Counted from the stretch's first letter, positions 8,682 through 17,469 are shown. The stretch: 64,000 bases of DNA from Flavobacterium zhairuonense (GCF_004352915.1 NZ_SJSY01000075.1:310001-374000), one strand, 5' to 3'. Notes: generated by a model from the letters alone, not told the origin. Numbers and translations are program-made.

Positions 8682-11444
8682 TTAAAATTTAATGTTGTAC
8701 GTTATTGTCGGAATTGGAACAGAAAAAATTGATGTTTTATAAGCTTTGATTTTTCTATCTTCAGTAACAAAATAAACGTTATATGGATTGTTTCTTCCTA
8801 GAACATTATAAACTGAAAGATTCCAGAAACTATGAGCGAGCTTTTTTATTTTGTGATTTCCTTCAAAATTAAGACCGATATCCAATCTGTAATAATCTGG
8901 AATTCGATATTGATTACGATTGCTGTATAAAGTAAAATCCTCTCCGGCAAAATCATAAGACCCAATTGGAAAAGTAACAGGTCTGCCGGTTTGATAAACA
9001 AAATTAGTTGATAAACTGTATCTCTTTGTGAATTTATAATTTAAGATAGCGCTAAAATCATGCGGTTTGTCATAATTCGTAGGAAAGTAATTTCCGTTAT
9101 TTATTTTTTCAGAATCAAATTTGCTATCCAATTTTATTAAAGCTCTGGAATAGGTATAGCTCAACCAGCCATTGAAATTTCCTTTTTCTTTTTTGACCAA
9201 AAATTCAATTCCGTATGCTTTTCCTTCTCCTTGAAGAAGTTCTGTTTCGATGTTTTCATTCAAAAATAATTCGGCACCAACTTTATAATCCAGAATGTTT
9301 TTAGATCGCTTATAATAACCTTCAATACTCAATTCTAATGATTTTTCAATTATATTTTTGAAAAGTCCTAACGAAAATTGATTTGAAGATTGTGGTTCAG
9401 TATTTAAATCCGAAAGTTTCCAAACATCCATTGGAGATTGAGTCGTATTTGTTGACAGTAAATGCATGTATTGATACGTTCTGTCAAAACTTGCTTTTAT
9501 AGATAAATCGGGAAGTATAAAATAACGAGCGGAAATTCTAGGTTCAAAACCTCCATACGTTTTTATAGATTCATTATTTGAATAAGTTTTAGTATCAATA
9601 ACAGTTCTTTCAGATTTAGGAAGATTGTCTTGATAAATGTTTTGCGTTGAAGGACCAAGTGCTGAATAAAAAGAATAACGCAAACCTAAATTGATTAAAA
9701 GTTTATCATTAACCTTATAGTTTTCGGTAAAAAATAAAGCCGACTCTAAAGCTTTTTCCTTTTCCAAAGTTTTGTTTTTAATTTGAGAATCACCGTTTGT
9801 AGGCTCTAGAAAACCAGGATTAACATTGTAAATTTTACTGCTGATGCCGTAGTTAAATAAATGCTTTTCATTCAGAATGTACTTCATTTTAAAAACAAGC
9901 TGAGTTTCATTGATTTTATAACCATAATCGAATGATTTTTCAGGTTGAGAATCGTAATCGATGTTGAATTTATATTGGCTATTCGTAACAATTAATGAAG
10001 ATTTATTTTTAGCATTGAAATCATGATCCCATTTTACTGTTGCTAATAAATTGCTGTATTTGTAAATAGAGTCGGAATTGATGCTGTATTTGTCATGACT
10101 ATAATATAGAGAGGTTTCTAGATCATCTTTTTTGGTGATTTTATGGTTGTACTTCAAAAGCAAATCATAAAAAGAGGCTTGGCTATTGTCGAGTTCAGGA
10201 TCTTTGATGGTCTTCAAAATCCAGTCAGAATAACTTCCTCTACCGCCAAACATCAAGCTTGATTTTCCTTTTACTATCGGAATTTCAAGTGTAACATTAC
10301 TCATTACTGGGCCAATTCCAGCTTCGCCAGAAACTTTTTCGGTGTTTCCATTTTTAGATTTAATATCAAAAACAGAAGAAAGACGTCCTCCAAACTCTGC
10401 AGGAATGCTTCCTTTGTATATATCGGCTGATTTTGTTGTAAAAGGATTTACAGAAGAAAAGAAACCCAAAAAGTGAGATGGATTGTATAAAGAAGCATTA
10501 TCCAGTAAAAACAAGTTTTGGTCGTCTTTTCCTCCGCGAACATTGAACCCCGCAGAGCCTTCTCCTGCTGTTTTTATTCCAGGAAGCGTTGTTGCAACTT
10601 TAAAAATATCTCTTTCACCTAAAATTAAAGGCACATTTTTGATGTTTTCGATATTAATAGTGGTGAGACCTGCAACTGCTGAGGTTGTATTTTTTGTTCT
10701 CTTATTTTCGATGACAACCTCTTTAAGTGCATTTACATTTTCGTCTAAATTAAAATCGACTTTTCCATTGCTATAAAGTACAATCTTTTTAATTTTTGAC
10801 TCATGTTTAATCGATTGTGTTTCAATTATGTTGATGCCGGCCGGAACTCTAAAACTATAATAACCATTCTCATCACTTGTTGTACTTATATCCTTATCCT
10901 TTACTTTAACAATAATATTATATTCAGGTTTTCCTGAAATTCTATCTCTAATGTAACCAGAGAGGGTATAAGATTGAGATGCATTTATTAACGATTGTTT
11001 TCCGAGGGAAATAATGGAATCTGAATCTTTCTTAGAATCATTTAGATATTGCTTATTGTAAATGGGGACAATTTGTGAATTTGGAGTTTTATTGACGTTT
11101 ATGTTATCAGCATTTTTAAAATAATCCTCCGTTATAGAGTTTGATATTAAAAGACCATTGCTTAAAATAATATTGTTTCCGTCAATAATGTAATTTATAG
11201 TGGTGTTATTGAAAATTGCATCTAAAATTACAGAAATAGAGGTATTATTAAATTCCGCTGAAATAAGTTCAGTATCAGATAGCCATTTGTCATCAAAATA
11301 GAAATGAAAAGAAGTATTTTTCTCGATTAGTTCAATGGCTTTTTTTCGAGTTGCATTCGAATATTGTATAGAAATGTTTTTTTCTTGTGAAAAAAGAACG
11401 ATTGGTATTAAGAAAAATAAATAGAAGATAAAGTGATTTTTCAT
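8682..11444 (-). CDS. STN-type TonB-dependent receptor (cassette copy B)
   Basis: A 920-residue receptor, same length and domain order as 2042-4804: signal peptide, STN domain (about 22-95), linker, carboxypeptidase-regulatory-like domain (about 158-232), plug (GFNVRGGKDDQNLFLLDNA; GGRLSSVFDI) and beta barrel ending TYNIKF. Identity to copy A is highest in the plug and the last 200 residues (for example the tail YKTSIFSVPIPTITYNIKF is identical) and lowest in the STN/linker part and in several barrel loops, as expected if the copies diverged in ligand or signalling. It starts 19 bases after the small secreted protein gene. Confidence 0.93.
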   Translation of the reverse strand: MKNHFIFYLFFLIPIVLFSQEKNISIQYSNATRKKAIELIEKNTSFHFYFDDKWLSDTELISAEFNNTSISVILDAIFNNTTINYIIDGNNIILSNGLLISNSITEDYFKNADNINVNKTPNSQIVPIYNKQYLNDSKKDSDSIISLGKQSLINASQSYTLSGYIRDRISGKPEYNIIVKVKDKDISTTSDENGYYSFRVPAGINIIETQSIKHESKIKKIVLYSNGKVDFNLDENVNALKEVVIENKRTKNTTSAVAGLTTINIENIKNVPLILGERDIFKVATTLPGIKTAGEGSAGFNVRGGKDDQNLFLLDNASLYNPSHFLGFFSSVNPFTTKSADIYKGSIPAEFGGRLSSVFDIKSKNGNTEKVSGEAGIGPVMSNVTLEIPIVKGKSSLMFGGRGSYSDWILKTIKDPELDNSQASFYDLLLKYNHKITKKDDLETSLYYSHDKYSINSDSIYKYSNLLATVKWDHDFNAKNKSSLIVTNSQYKFNIDYDSQPEKSFDYGYKINETQLVFKMKYILNEKHLFNYGISSKIYNVNPGFLEPTNGDSQIKNKTLEKEKALESALFFTENYKVNDKLLINLGLRYSFYSALGPSTQNIYQDNLPKSERTVIDTKTYSNNESIKTYGGFEPRISARYFILPDLSIKASFDRTYQYMHLLSTNTTQSPMDVWKLSDLNTEPQSSNQFSLGLFKNIIEKSLELSIEGYYKRSKNILDYKVGAELFLNENIETELLQGEGKAYGIEFLVKKEKGNFNGWLSYTYSRALIKLDSKFDSEKINNGNYFPTNYDKPHDFSAILNYKFTKRYSLSTNFVYQTGRPVTFPIGSYDFAGEDFTLYSNRNQYRIPDYYRLDIGLNFEGNHKIKKLAHSFWNLSVYNVLGRNNPYNVYFVTEDRKIKAYKTSIFSVPIPTITYNIKF

Positions 11445-11463
11445 TTAGATTTTGGAATAGAGC

Positions 11464-12267
11464 TTATAAATTGTTGTCAATAAATTGTATCAAATCTGCT
11501 TTGAACTGGTATGGATTTGTCTCTTCCAGAATTTTATTTTTTTTGTAATAATTCTTTATTTCTTTTTTTAGTTGAGGAAATGCTGTGAGGATTTCTTTTT
11601 GGGTATTTACAGCTGTAAATGTTGAATTATAAAGAAGTTGATAATCACTGTACTCTTTGAACTCTGTGTACAAACTAGATTCTATAATGATTTCTTTGGC
11701 AGTTTTAAAATGTTTGATATATAAGGAGATGTTTTTGCCTAAATATTTTTCTTCAAAAAAACCAGTGATGATTTTTGGGAATTTATATTTACTGTCAATA
11801 TTGACAAATCTCTTGTCTTCAATTAAAAAATAATCTGTTTTTTCATTTATGAGAGTTATACCGAATGTGTCGTTGTTTTCGAATGATTTAACAAGTTGAT
11901 CTGTGTATATATCATACTTTATCGGGATATTTTCATAAAGCTGATTGTCATAAAAAACCGTTCCTTTAACAAAGTTTTTGTGTGAATAATAATTGTGGGT
12001 GGTTTTTAAATTATAAAGATCAATGTAAATTTTGCCATTATTGATGTTTAAAATCTCTTGGCCAACTATTTTGTCAAAATAATTGGAGACTTCTTTTTTT
12101 TCATTAGTTTGAGAAAAACTGCTGCTTGAAAGGAATAGTAGAATGATAATTATTGTTGAGTAATTTGTGATTTTCAATGATAGGTTTTTACAATATAGTT
12201 TGAATTTAAAAGAGGCAATAATGAATAAGATTGTTTTAATTTTTGACCTTGCAATACCTTTTCTCAT
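11464..12267 (-). CDS. Small secreted protein, first gene of cassette copy B
   Basis: Paralogue of 4807-5580 with no recognised family. From the ATG at 12267 it is 267 residues, but that adds a basic 30-residue N-terminus before a clean signal peptide. An in-frame TTG at 12177 gives a product starting MKITNYSTIIIILLFLSSSS and about 237 residues long, which matches the paralogue's layout better; cassette genes elsewhere also use TTG. I therefore consider the shorter start likelier but not proven. No lipobox, no catalytic motif. Leads the four-gene unit. Confidence 0.72.
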   Translation of the reverse strand: MRKGIARSKIKTILFIIASFKFKLYCKNLSLKITNYSTIIIILLFLSSSSFSQTNEKKEVSNYFDKIVGQEILNINNGKIYIDLYNLKTTHNYYSHKNFVKGTVFYDNQLYENIPIKYDIYTDQLVKSFENNDTFGITLINEKTDYFLIEDKRFVNIDSKYKFPKIITGFFEEKYLGKNISLYIKHFKTAKEIIIESSLYTEFKEYSDYQLLYNSTFTAVNTQKEILTAFPQLKKEIKNYYKKNKILEETNPYQFKADLIQFIDNNL

Positions 12268-12323
12268 TAAGATTTTAGTTTTGTGTAGCTGTTTTCTATA
12301 TAAAACTATGTTAATAACATTTT

Positions 12324-12373
12324 GGTTTAAAATAAATTAAACCAACAGCATTGATTTTTAAACCAACAACATT
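12324..12373 (-). promoter_or_regulatory. Operator-like repeat array upstream of cassette copy B
   Basis: A perfect 7-bp inverted repeat (GGTTTAA, 6-base spacer, TTAAACC; 12324-12343) overlaps the first of two 16-bp direct repeats, 12337-12352 and 12358-12373, which differ at one base and start 21 bp apart, two helical turns. They lie 57-106 bases upstream of the annotated ATG. The arrangement looks like binding sites for a dimeric regulator; none is identified. A clear TAnnTTTG promoter was not found here. Confidence 0.4.
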
Positions 12374-12460
12374 ATTTAGCCTATAATGCGTTTCTCAAAA
12401 ATGTTGTAGGCTAGTGTTTTAAGCGTTTGATTTAAGGTTGGGAAGTCATATAAAAACGAA

Positions 12461-12495
12461 AAACCCCAATTCAACTAAATGAATTGGGGTTTCCT
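12461..12495 (-). terminator. Terminator after pnp
   Basis: A perfect 12-bp stem (AAACCCCAATTC at 12461-12472, complement at 12481-12492) with an 8-base loop follows the pnp stop by about 32 bases; on the minus strand the stem is followed by TTTTTCGTTTTT. Confidence 0.85.
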
Positions 12496-12526
12496 ATGAA
12501 TAAACCTTTAGTAAACTAAGATCTGA

Positions 12527-14662
12527 TTACTCTTTTTTCTCCTCACGTGGAGGTCTTGGAACAAGCGCTTTTTTAGACACTTTTTCTTTTTTAGTTTTAG
12601 GGTCAATTCCTAGGTATTTCACTTGGAAAACATCTCCCATTTTAACTACGTCAGCTACATTTTCTGTACGCTCCCAAGCTAGTTCAGATACGTGAAGCAA
12701 TACTTCGTTTCCTGGTGCCGCAGTATATTCAACTACAGCTCCAAAATCTAGCATTTTGATTACTTTAACTTCGTAAGCTTCTCCCATTTGAGGTTTGAAA
12801 GTTAAAGCGTCAATTTTAGCCAATACAGTTTTGATGCCTTCTGGATCAGTTCCTAAGATTTCAACAACTCCTTGTTCATCAACTTCATTGATTACGATAG
12901 TAGTTCCAGTAGCTTTTTGTAATTCTTGAATTACTTTTCCTCCAGGTCCAATTAACGCTCCAATAAAGTTTCCAGGAATAGTTCTAGTAATGATTTTTGG
13001 TGCATGAGCTTTAACATCTGCTCTTGGAGTTGCGATAGTTTCAGTTAATTTTCCTAAAATGTGCAAACGTCCGTCGCGAGCTTGAGATAATGCTTGTTCC
13101 ATAATGTCATAACGTAATCCTTCGATTTTGATGTCCATTTGGCAAGCCGTAATACCGTCAGCAGTTCCAGTTACTTTAAAGTCCATATCTCCTAAGTGAT
13201 CTTCGTCACCTAAGATGTCAGACAATACAGCAAATTTCTCACCGTCAGTAATTAATCCCATGGCAATACCAGAAACTGGTTTTACCATTTGAACTCCAGC
13301 ATCCATAAGAGCCATTGTTCCAGCACAAACAGTTGCCATAGAAGAAGAACCATTAGATTCTAAAACCTCAGAAACAACACGAATTGTATAAGGACAATCT
13401 GCAGGGATCATATTTTTTAAAGCTCTTTGAGCTAAGTTACCGTGACCAACTTCTCTTCTTGAAGTTCCTCTTAATGGTTTTGCTTCACCAGTTGAGAAAG
13501 GAGGGAAGTTATAGTGTAAGTAGAATTTCTCTTCACCTTGCTCGCTAGGCGAGTCGATTTGATTAGCTTCTCTAGAAGTTCCTAAAGTTACTGTGGCCAA
13601 AGCTTGAGTTTCTCCACGTGTAAATAAAGATGAACCGTGAACTCTTGGCAAGTAATCCGTTTCACACCAGATTGGTCTGATATCTGTAGTTTTTCTACCA
13701 TCTAAACGAACGCCTAATTCTAAAACAACGTTACGAACAGCTTCTTTGTTTGTTTTGTAGAAATACTTAGAAACTAAATCTCCATCAGCAGCTAGTTCTT
13801 CCTCAGTAAATAAAGCTTTTACTTCTTCTTTTACTTCAGCAAATGCAGCGCCTCTTTCGTGTTTAGCTGAACCAACTTTTGCGATAGCATAGATTTTATC
13901 GTATGCTGCAGCTTTCACTTTTTTGTAAATTTCTTCGTTTTCTTTCTCACCTTCGTAAGTACGAATTTCTTTTTTACCAAAAGCTTCTTGTAAACGGTAT
14001 TGCGCTTGAATTTGAACTTTGATAGCTTCGTGAGCAAATTTAATAGCTTCGATCATTTCAGCTTCTGAGATTTCTTTCATCTCACCTTCAACCATCGCTA
14101 CAGAATCCATAGAAGCACCAATCATCATGTCGATGTCTGATTTTTCTAATTCTTCTCTGCTTGGGTTGATTACTAATTTTCCGTCGATACGCGCTACACG
14201 TACTTCAGAAATCAAGTTGTAAAATGGAATGTCTGAAACTGCTAATGCTGCTGATGCTGCTAAACCAGCTAATGCATCTGGCATAACTTCTTCGTCATGA
14301 GACATTAATTGAATCATAACTTGTGTTTCAGCATGGTAATCGTCTGGGAAAAGCGGACGCAATACACGGTCAACTAATCTCATTGTTAATACTTCGCTGT
14401 CGCTAGGACGAGCTTCTCTTTTAAAGAAACCTCCTGGGAAACGACCTGCTGCTGCGAATTTTTCGCGGTAATCTACCGTTAACGGTAAAAAATCAACACC
14501 AGGGTTTGATGTGCGAGCTGAAACTGCTGTTGCAAGAATCATAGTGTCGCCCATTCTAACTACTACAGAACCATCAGCTTGTTTAGCTAAACGTCCTGTC
14601 TCGATTGTGATGCTTCTTCCATCACCTAAATCGATCTTTTCTACAAATAATTGTGGAATCAT
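12527..14662 (-). CDS. pnp: Polyribonucleotide nucleotidyltransferase (PNPase)
   Basis: This 711-residue enzyme degrades RNA 3' to 5' with phosphate and can add tails, working as a trimer. Two RNase PH-like domains are separated by an alpha-helical region (about 1-210, 310-550; the second has LRGTSRREVGHGNLAQRAL and GDEDHLGDMDFKV), followed by a KH domain (about 560-615, GXXG as IGPGGK) and an S1 domain (about 625-700). The length is normal. It lies downstream of rpsO in the common rpsO-pnp order, but a terminator sits between them and the 5' leader can form a large hairpin (14686-14748) that could be the site of autoregulation. Confidence 0.98.
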   Translation of the reverse strand: MIPQLFVEKIDLGDGRSITIETGRLAKQADGSVVVRMGDTMILATAVSARTSNPGVDFLPLTVDYREKFAAAGRFPGGFFKREARPSDSEVLTMRLVDRVLRPLFPDDYHAETQVMIQLMSHDEEVMPDALAGLAASAALAVSDIPFYNLISEVRVARIDGKLVINPSREELEKSDIDMMIGASMDSVAMVEGEMKEISEAEMIEAIKFAHEAIKVQIQAQYRLQEAFGKKEIRTYEGEKENEEIYKKVKAAAYDKIYAIAKVGSAKHERGAAFAEVKEEVKALFTEEELAADGDLVSKYFYKTNKEAVRNVVLELGVRLDGRKTTDIRPIWCETDYLPRVHGSSLFTRGETQALATVTLGTSREANQIDSPSEQGEEKFYLHYNFPPFSTGEAKPLRGTSRREVGHGNLAQRALKNMIPADCPYTIRVVSEVLESNGSSSMATVCAGTMALMDAGVQMVKPVSGIAMGLITDGEKFAVLSDILGDEDHLGDMDFKVTGTADGITACQMDIKIEGLRYDIMEQALSQARDGRLHILGKLTETIATPRADVKAHAPKIITRTIPGNFIGALIGPGGKVIQELQKATGTTIVINEVDEQGVVEILGTDPEGIKTVLAKIDALTFKPQMGEAYEVKVIKMLDFGAVVEYTAAPGNEVLLHVSELAWERTENVADVVKMGDVFQVKYLGIDPKTKKEKVSKKALVPRPPREEKKE

Positions 14663-14685
14663 AAATTTTTTCCTTTTTGATTATA

Positions 14686-14748
14686 CAATGGGTTTTAGTT
14701 GTGTTGTAGTTGTTGTTGTGTGTAGTTGTTGTTATCTAAAACCCAATG
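14686..14748 (-). promoter_or_regulatory. pnp leader hairpin with G-free loop
   Basis: In the pnp leader RNA, a 10-bp perfect stem (14689-14698 with 14736-14745), extended by two pairs after one mismatch, closes a 37-base loop made only of A, C and U with repeated ACAACA units. It ends 24 bases before the ATG. E. coli pnp mRNA is controlled through a leader hairpin, so a similar role is an inference. Confidence 0.5.
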
Positions 14749-14806
14749 AAAAACCAAACTTTTTTTCTTGTAATATGCTTATTATAAACAGCAGTAATGT
14801 AAAAAC

Positions 14807-14834
14807 AAAAAGAGGCACTTTCGCACCTCTTTTC
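14807..14834 (-). terminator. Terminator after rpsO
   Basis: On the minus strand an AGAGG/CCTCT stem, extended inward through two G-U pairs to a GAAA tetraloop, is followed by TTTTTGTTTTT about 10 bases after the rpsO stop. The A/T flanks lengthen the stem. Confidence 0.75.
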
Positions 14835-14842
14835 TATATTGA

Positions 14843-15109
14843 TTATTTTCTGATATTCAATACTTTAATGATCTCACGATATCTGTTGATATCTTTCTTT
14901 TTCAAGTAATCCAACAAAGCTCTTCTTTTACCTACTAATAGTACAAGAGAACGCTCAGTGTTGTAATCGTGACGATTTTTTTTCAAGTGTTCAGTTAAGT
15001 GAGAAATTCTGTAAGTGAACAATGCAATTTGACCTTCTGCGCTTCCAGTGTTTGTTGCACCACCGTGTTGTGCGAAAATCTCTTCTTTCTTTTCTTTAGT
15101 TAAATACAT
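14843..15109 (-). CDS. rpsO: 30S ribosomal protein S15
   Basis: Full-length 88-residue S15, which binds 16S rRNA early in small-subunit assembly. The family's helical pattern is plain: FAQHGG at the start, TGSAEGQIALFTYRISHLTEHLK, KKNRHDYNTERSL and the conserved LVGKRRALLDYLKKKD. It has its own promoter (TTTG, 20 bases, TAATTTTG on the minus strand) and terminator, so it is probably monocistronic with limited readthrough into pnp. Confidence 0.98.
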   Translation of the reverse strand: MYLTKEKKEEIFAQHGGATNTGSAEGQIALFTYRISHLTEHLKKNRHDYNTERSLVLLVGKRRALLDYLKKKDINRYREIIKVLNIRK

Positions 15110-15165
15110 TCCAATATTATTTAATGATTTTTATGTATGTCAATACAACTTTTGTAAGACGGGTG

Positions 15166-15197
15166 CAAAATTAGATTAAAAAAACAAAAGAATCAAA
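15166..15197 (-). promoter_or_regulatory. rpsO promoter
   Basis: Minus strand: TTTG (15197-15194), 20-base spacer, TAATTTTG (15173-15166). Both boxes and spacing match the Bacteroidota primary-sigma consensus; predicted start near 15159, giving a 50-base leader. Confidence 0.75.
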
Positions 15198-15272
15198 CAA
15201 AAATAAAAGAATCTTAAAATAGAGGTGTAGAAAATTCTGTTTTAATGATTTAGACAGTTGTTTTTTTAGAAA

Positions 15273-16220
15273 TTATTTGCCTCTAATTGTTATTGGCAGA
15301 GAAAAAAGAACAGCTCTTTTTATTCCCCTTACTTTTCCCGGAATCCAGTTTCCTGAAGCGTTTAGTGTTCTTAATGCTTCTTCACCAGTTCCATAACCTA
15401 AATCTTTTATAATTATAGGTTTTGTTATGTTTCCCATTTCATCGACTACAAAAGTGACATAAATTTTGCCTGTCACTTTATTTTTAAAGGCTTCTGTTGG
15501 AGTTTTGTAATTTTTCGCAATTCTTTTGTAAAAATCATCCATTCCTATTTCTGGCATTGGTTTTTCATATACTTTTGAATACGAATATTTTATGTTGTTT
15601 GCGTCTGTACTGATACCAGAAATCAAATCTCCTTGATTATAATTTTCAGTGTAGGTAATTTTGTTTTTTAGATCGGTGCCTTGCCAGATGCCATCTTTTA
15701 CCCCATTTTGTATTTTCCCCTTTGCTTGATAGTCTTTGTCAACATCGTCACATTCTCCGTTGCCGTCTATTACGGTTTGCTGATTGTCCTTGTTCCAGAA
15801 TTTTACGAGCAGTGTTTTTAGAGTTTTAGTTTTTATATCTAAAATATTCTCTTTTTCAAATTTTGGATTTCCATTTTCGTACCATTTGTATTCTTTTCCA
15901 GTTTTCCAATTCTCAGAATAAGTTGTAATTGACTCTTTAACACCATTTTCATAATATGAAATAAAAGTGCCATCGCCTTTAAGGATATCTTTGTTTAAGG
16001 TTGTTCCTATCGATTTTTTAGCGCCAGATTTGTAAAATAAAACTACTTTATACGAGGTTTTGTCTGTGTAGTAGTCCTCAATGACTCTTTTATATTTATA
16101 GTTTTCTACCGATGTTTCATTGTATGCTGAGTCTAGATAAACAGCTTTTGAAAAATCTTTTTGTGCGAAAATATTCTGTGAGATTATTAAGCAAATTAAA
16201 TAAAAAAAGGTTTTGCGCAT
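15273..16220 (-). CDS. YwqK-repeat protein with TonB C-terminal domain
   Basis: A 315-residue exported protein: signal peptide (cleavage near NIFAQ), then MORN/YwqK-like repeats at about 75-200 (GTFISYYENGVKESI, GKEYKWYENGNPKFEKE) and a TonB C-terminal domain at about 240-315 (VTGKIYVTFVVDEMGNI, WIPGKVRG, FSLPITI). It lacks the proline-rich spacer and retained membrane anchor of a classical TonB, so it may not transduce energy; the domain could instead bind a TonB box or peptidoglycan. The gene at 16351-16962 is a paralogue of its first two thirds. Separate promoter not identified. Confidence 0.82.
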   Translation of the reverse strand: MRKTFFYLICLIISQNIFAQKDFSKAVYLDSAYNETSVENYKYKRVIEDYYTDKTSYKVVLFYKSGAKKSIGTTLNKDILKGDGTFISYYENGVKESITTYSENWKTGKEYKWYENGNPKFEKENILDIKTKTLKTLLVKFWNKDNQQTVIDGNGECDDVDKDYQAKGKIQNGVKDGIWQGTDLKNKITYTENYNQGDLISGISTDANNIKYSYSKVYEKPMPEIGMDDFYKRIAKNYKTPTEAFKNKVTGKIYVTFVVDEMGNITKPIIIKDLGYGTGEEALRTLNASGNWIPGKVRGIKRAVLFSLPITIRGK

Positions 16221-16350
16221 TGTTTTTTTGTAGTAAAAATAATGTTATTATATTTAATAAACAATACTATTTTTCTTTAATGCTGGATTTTTAGCATTTA
16301 ATTTTTCATTCAAAAACTACTAACAAGTTTTTGTATTGTTTTCATTTTCT

Positions 16351-16962
16351 CTACTTTGACATCAGAACTCCTTTGTCATAATTAGCTGTAGTCGAAACGT
16401 TTGTCAAGGAATCAATTTTTTGCCAAACACCTTGTTTCAAACCATTCTTTAGGTCTCCTTTTTGAGTTATAAATCCATCCGTTTCTTCATATTCTCCATT
16501 CCCGTCAATTACGGTTTGTTCTCCCTCTTTAGTCCAGAAATTAAGAATCAAAGTTTGGGATCTCTTTGTTTTAGGATCCCAAGTATGCTGTTTTTCACAT
16601 TTTTTGCTTTGATTCTCGTACCAATTGATTTCTTTGCCAGACTTGTGATCGTCAAAATAATTTACAACTGATTCCTTTGCTCCGTTTTTATAATAGTAAA
16701 TAAACTCTCCGTCTTTTTTTAGAATATCTCTGTCTAAAGTTGCGCCAGTCATTTTTTTTCTACCGTTTTTGTAAAAATCGGTGACAACATATCGAACACT
16801 CTTTTGAGAATAGTTGGTAATTACCCTCATATAACTATAATTAGGAGAAGTAGTTTCGCGATTTAATGAGTCAAGAAAAATCTTTTTCGAGACCATACTA
16901 ATTTGTGCCGAAAGATTAGCTGAAATTACGAAGTAGAATAATAGTAAGGCACATTTTTTCAT
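16351..16962 (-). CDS. YwqK-repeat protein lacking the TonB domain (paralogue)
   Basis: A 203-residue secreted protein (signal peptide ending SANLSAQ) that aligns along its length with residues 1-205 of the neighbour at 15273-16220: SKKIFLDSLNRETTSPNYSY versus SKAVYLDSAYNETSVENYKY, then GATLDRDILKKDGEFIYYY, and the same TVIDGNGE motif. It stops where the TonB C-terminal domain would begin. The end is clean, with no in-frame TonB remnant before 16220, so it is either a shortened duplicate or the ancestral form. It may act as a free periplasmic partner; function unknown. Confidence 0.78.
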   Translation of the reverse strand: MKKCALLLFYFVISANLSAQISMVSKKIFLDSLNRETTSPNYSYMRVITNYSQKSVRYVVTDFYKNGRKKMTGATLDRDILKKDGEFIYYYKNGAKESVVNYFDDHKSGKEINWYENQSKKCEKQHTWDPKTKRSQTLILNFWTKEGEQTVIDGNGEYEETDGFITQKGDLKNGLKQGVWQKIDSLTNVSTTANYDKGVLMSK

Positions 16963-16996
16963 TCAATTCTATTTTCGCTAATAAAAATAGCGATTT

Positions 16997-17452
16997 CTAA
17001 AATAATTTAGCAACCTCTTGATTCACAAATTCTAAAAATCTTTCATCAGCTTCTGTAAAAGGATCAATAACGTGGCTGTCAATATCGATTTGGCCAATAT
17101 TTACTCCATTAACGAATAAAGGAACAACAATTTCTGATTTTACAGTTAAACTGCAGGCAATATAATTGTCTTGGGCTTTAACATCTGGAACAACAAAATT
17201 GGCATTGCTTTCTGCAACTTGTCCGCAGATTCCTTTTCCAAACGGAATAACAGTATGATCGGTTTCAGCACCTACGTAAGGCCCTAAATGAAGTGTTTTG
17301 TTCTCGTGGTTAGCAAAATAAAAACCAACCCAATTATAGTATTCTACATTTTCATTTAATAATTGACAAATTGCCAATAATTTTTCGTCTCTAACAATAT
17401 TGTTATCAGCTACAATAGCACTTATTTTTGGTTGTAATTCTTGAAAAGTCAT
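16997..17452 (-). CDS. GAF-domain protein, free methionine-(R)-sulfoxide reductase family
   Basis: A 151-residue single GAF domain protein of the fRMsr (YebR/MsrC) family, which reduces free methionine-R-sulfoxide in the cytoplasm. Family motifs: NWVGFYF (about 40-46), HLGPYVG, IPFGKGICG and QDNYIACSLTVKSEIVVPLF, GQIDIDSH. Cys76 and Cys100 correspond to E. coli Cys94 and the catalytic Cys118, but the position of E. coli Cys84 is His66. Enzymatic activity is likely but the thiol relay would differ. It is divergent from xrtF with a 71-base shared promoter region. Confidence 0.85.
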   Translation of the reverse strand: MTFQELQPKISAIVADNNIVRDEKLLAICQLLNENVEYYNWVGFYFANHENKTLHLGPYVGAETDHTVIPFGKGICGQVAESNANFVVPDVKAQDNYIACSLTVKSEIVVPLFVNGVNIGQIDIDSHVIDPFTEADERFLEFVNQEVAKLF

Positions 17453-17469
17453 GATAAATAAATTTTATA

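Noticed and set aside
14511..14909. Open frame of 132 codons on the plus strand opposite pnp and rpsO
   Set aside because: It is antisense to two essential genes, has low-complexity C/V runs derived from the ACAACA leader loop, and no start signal or family resemblance.
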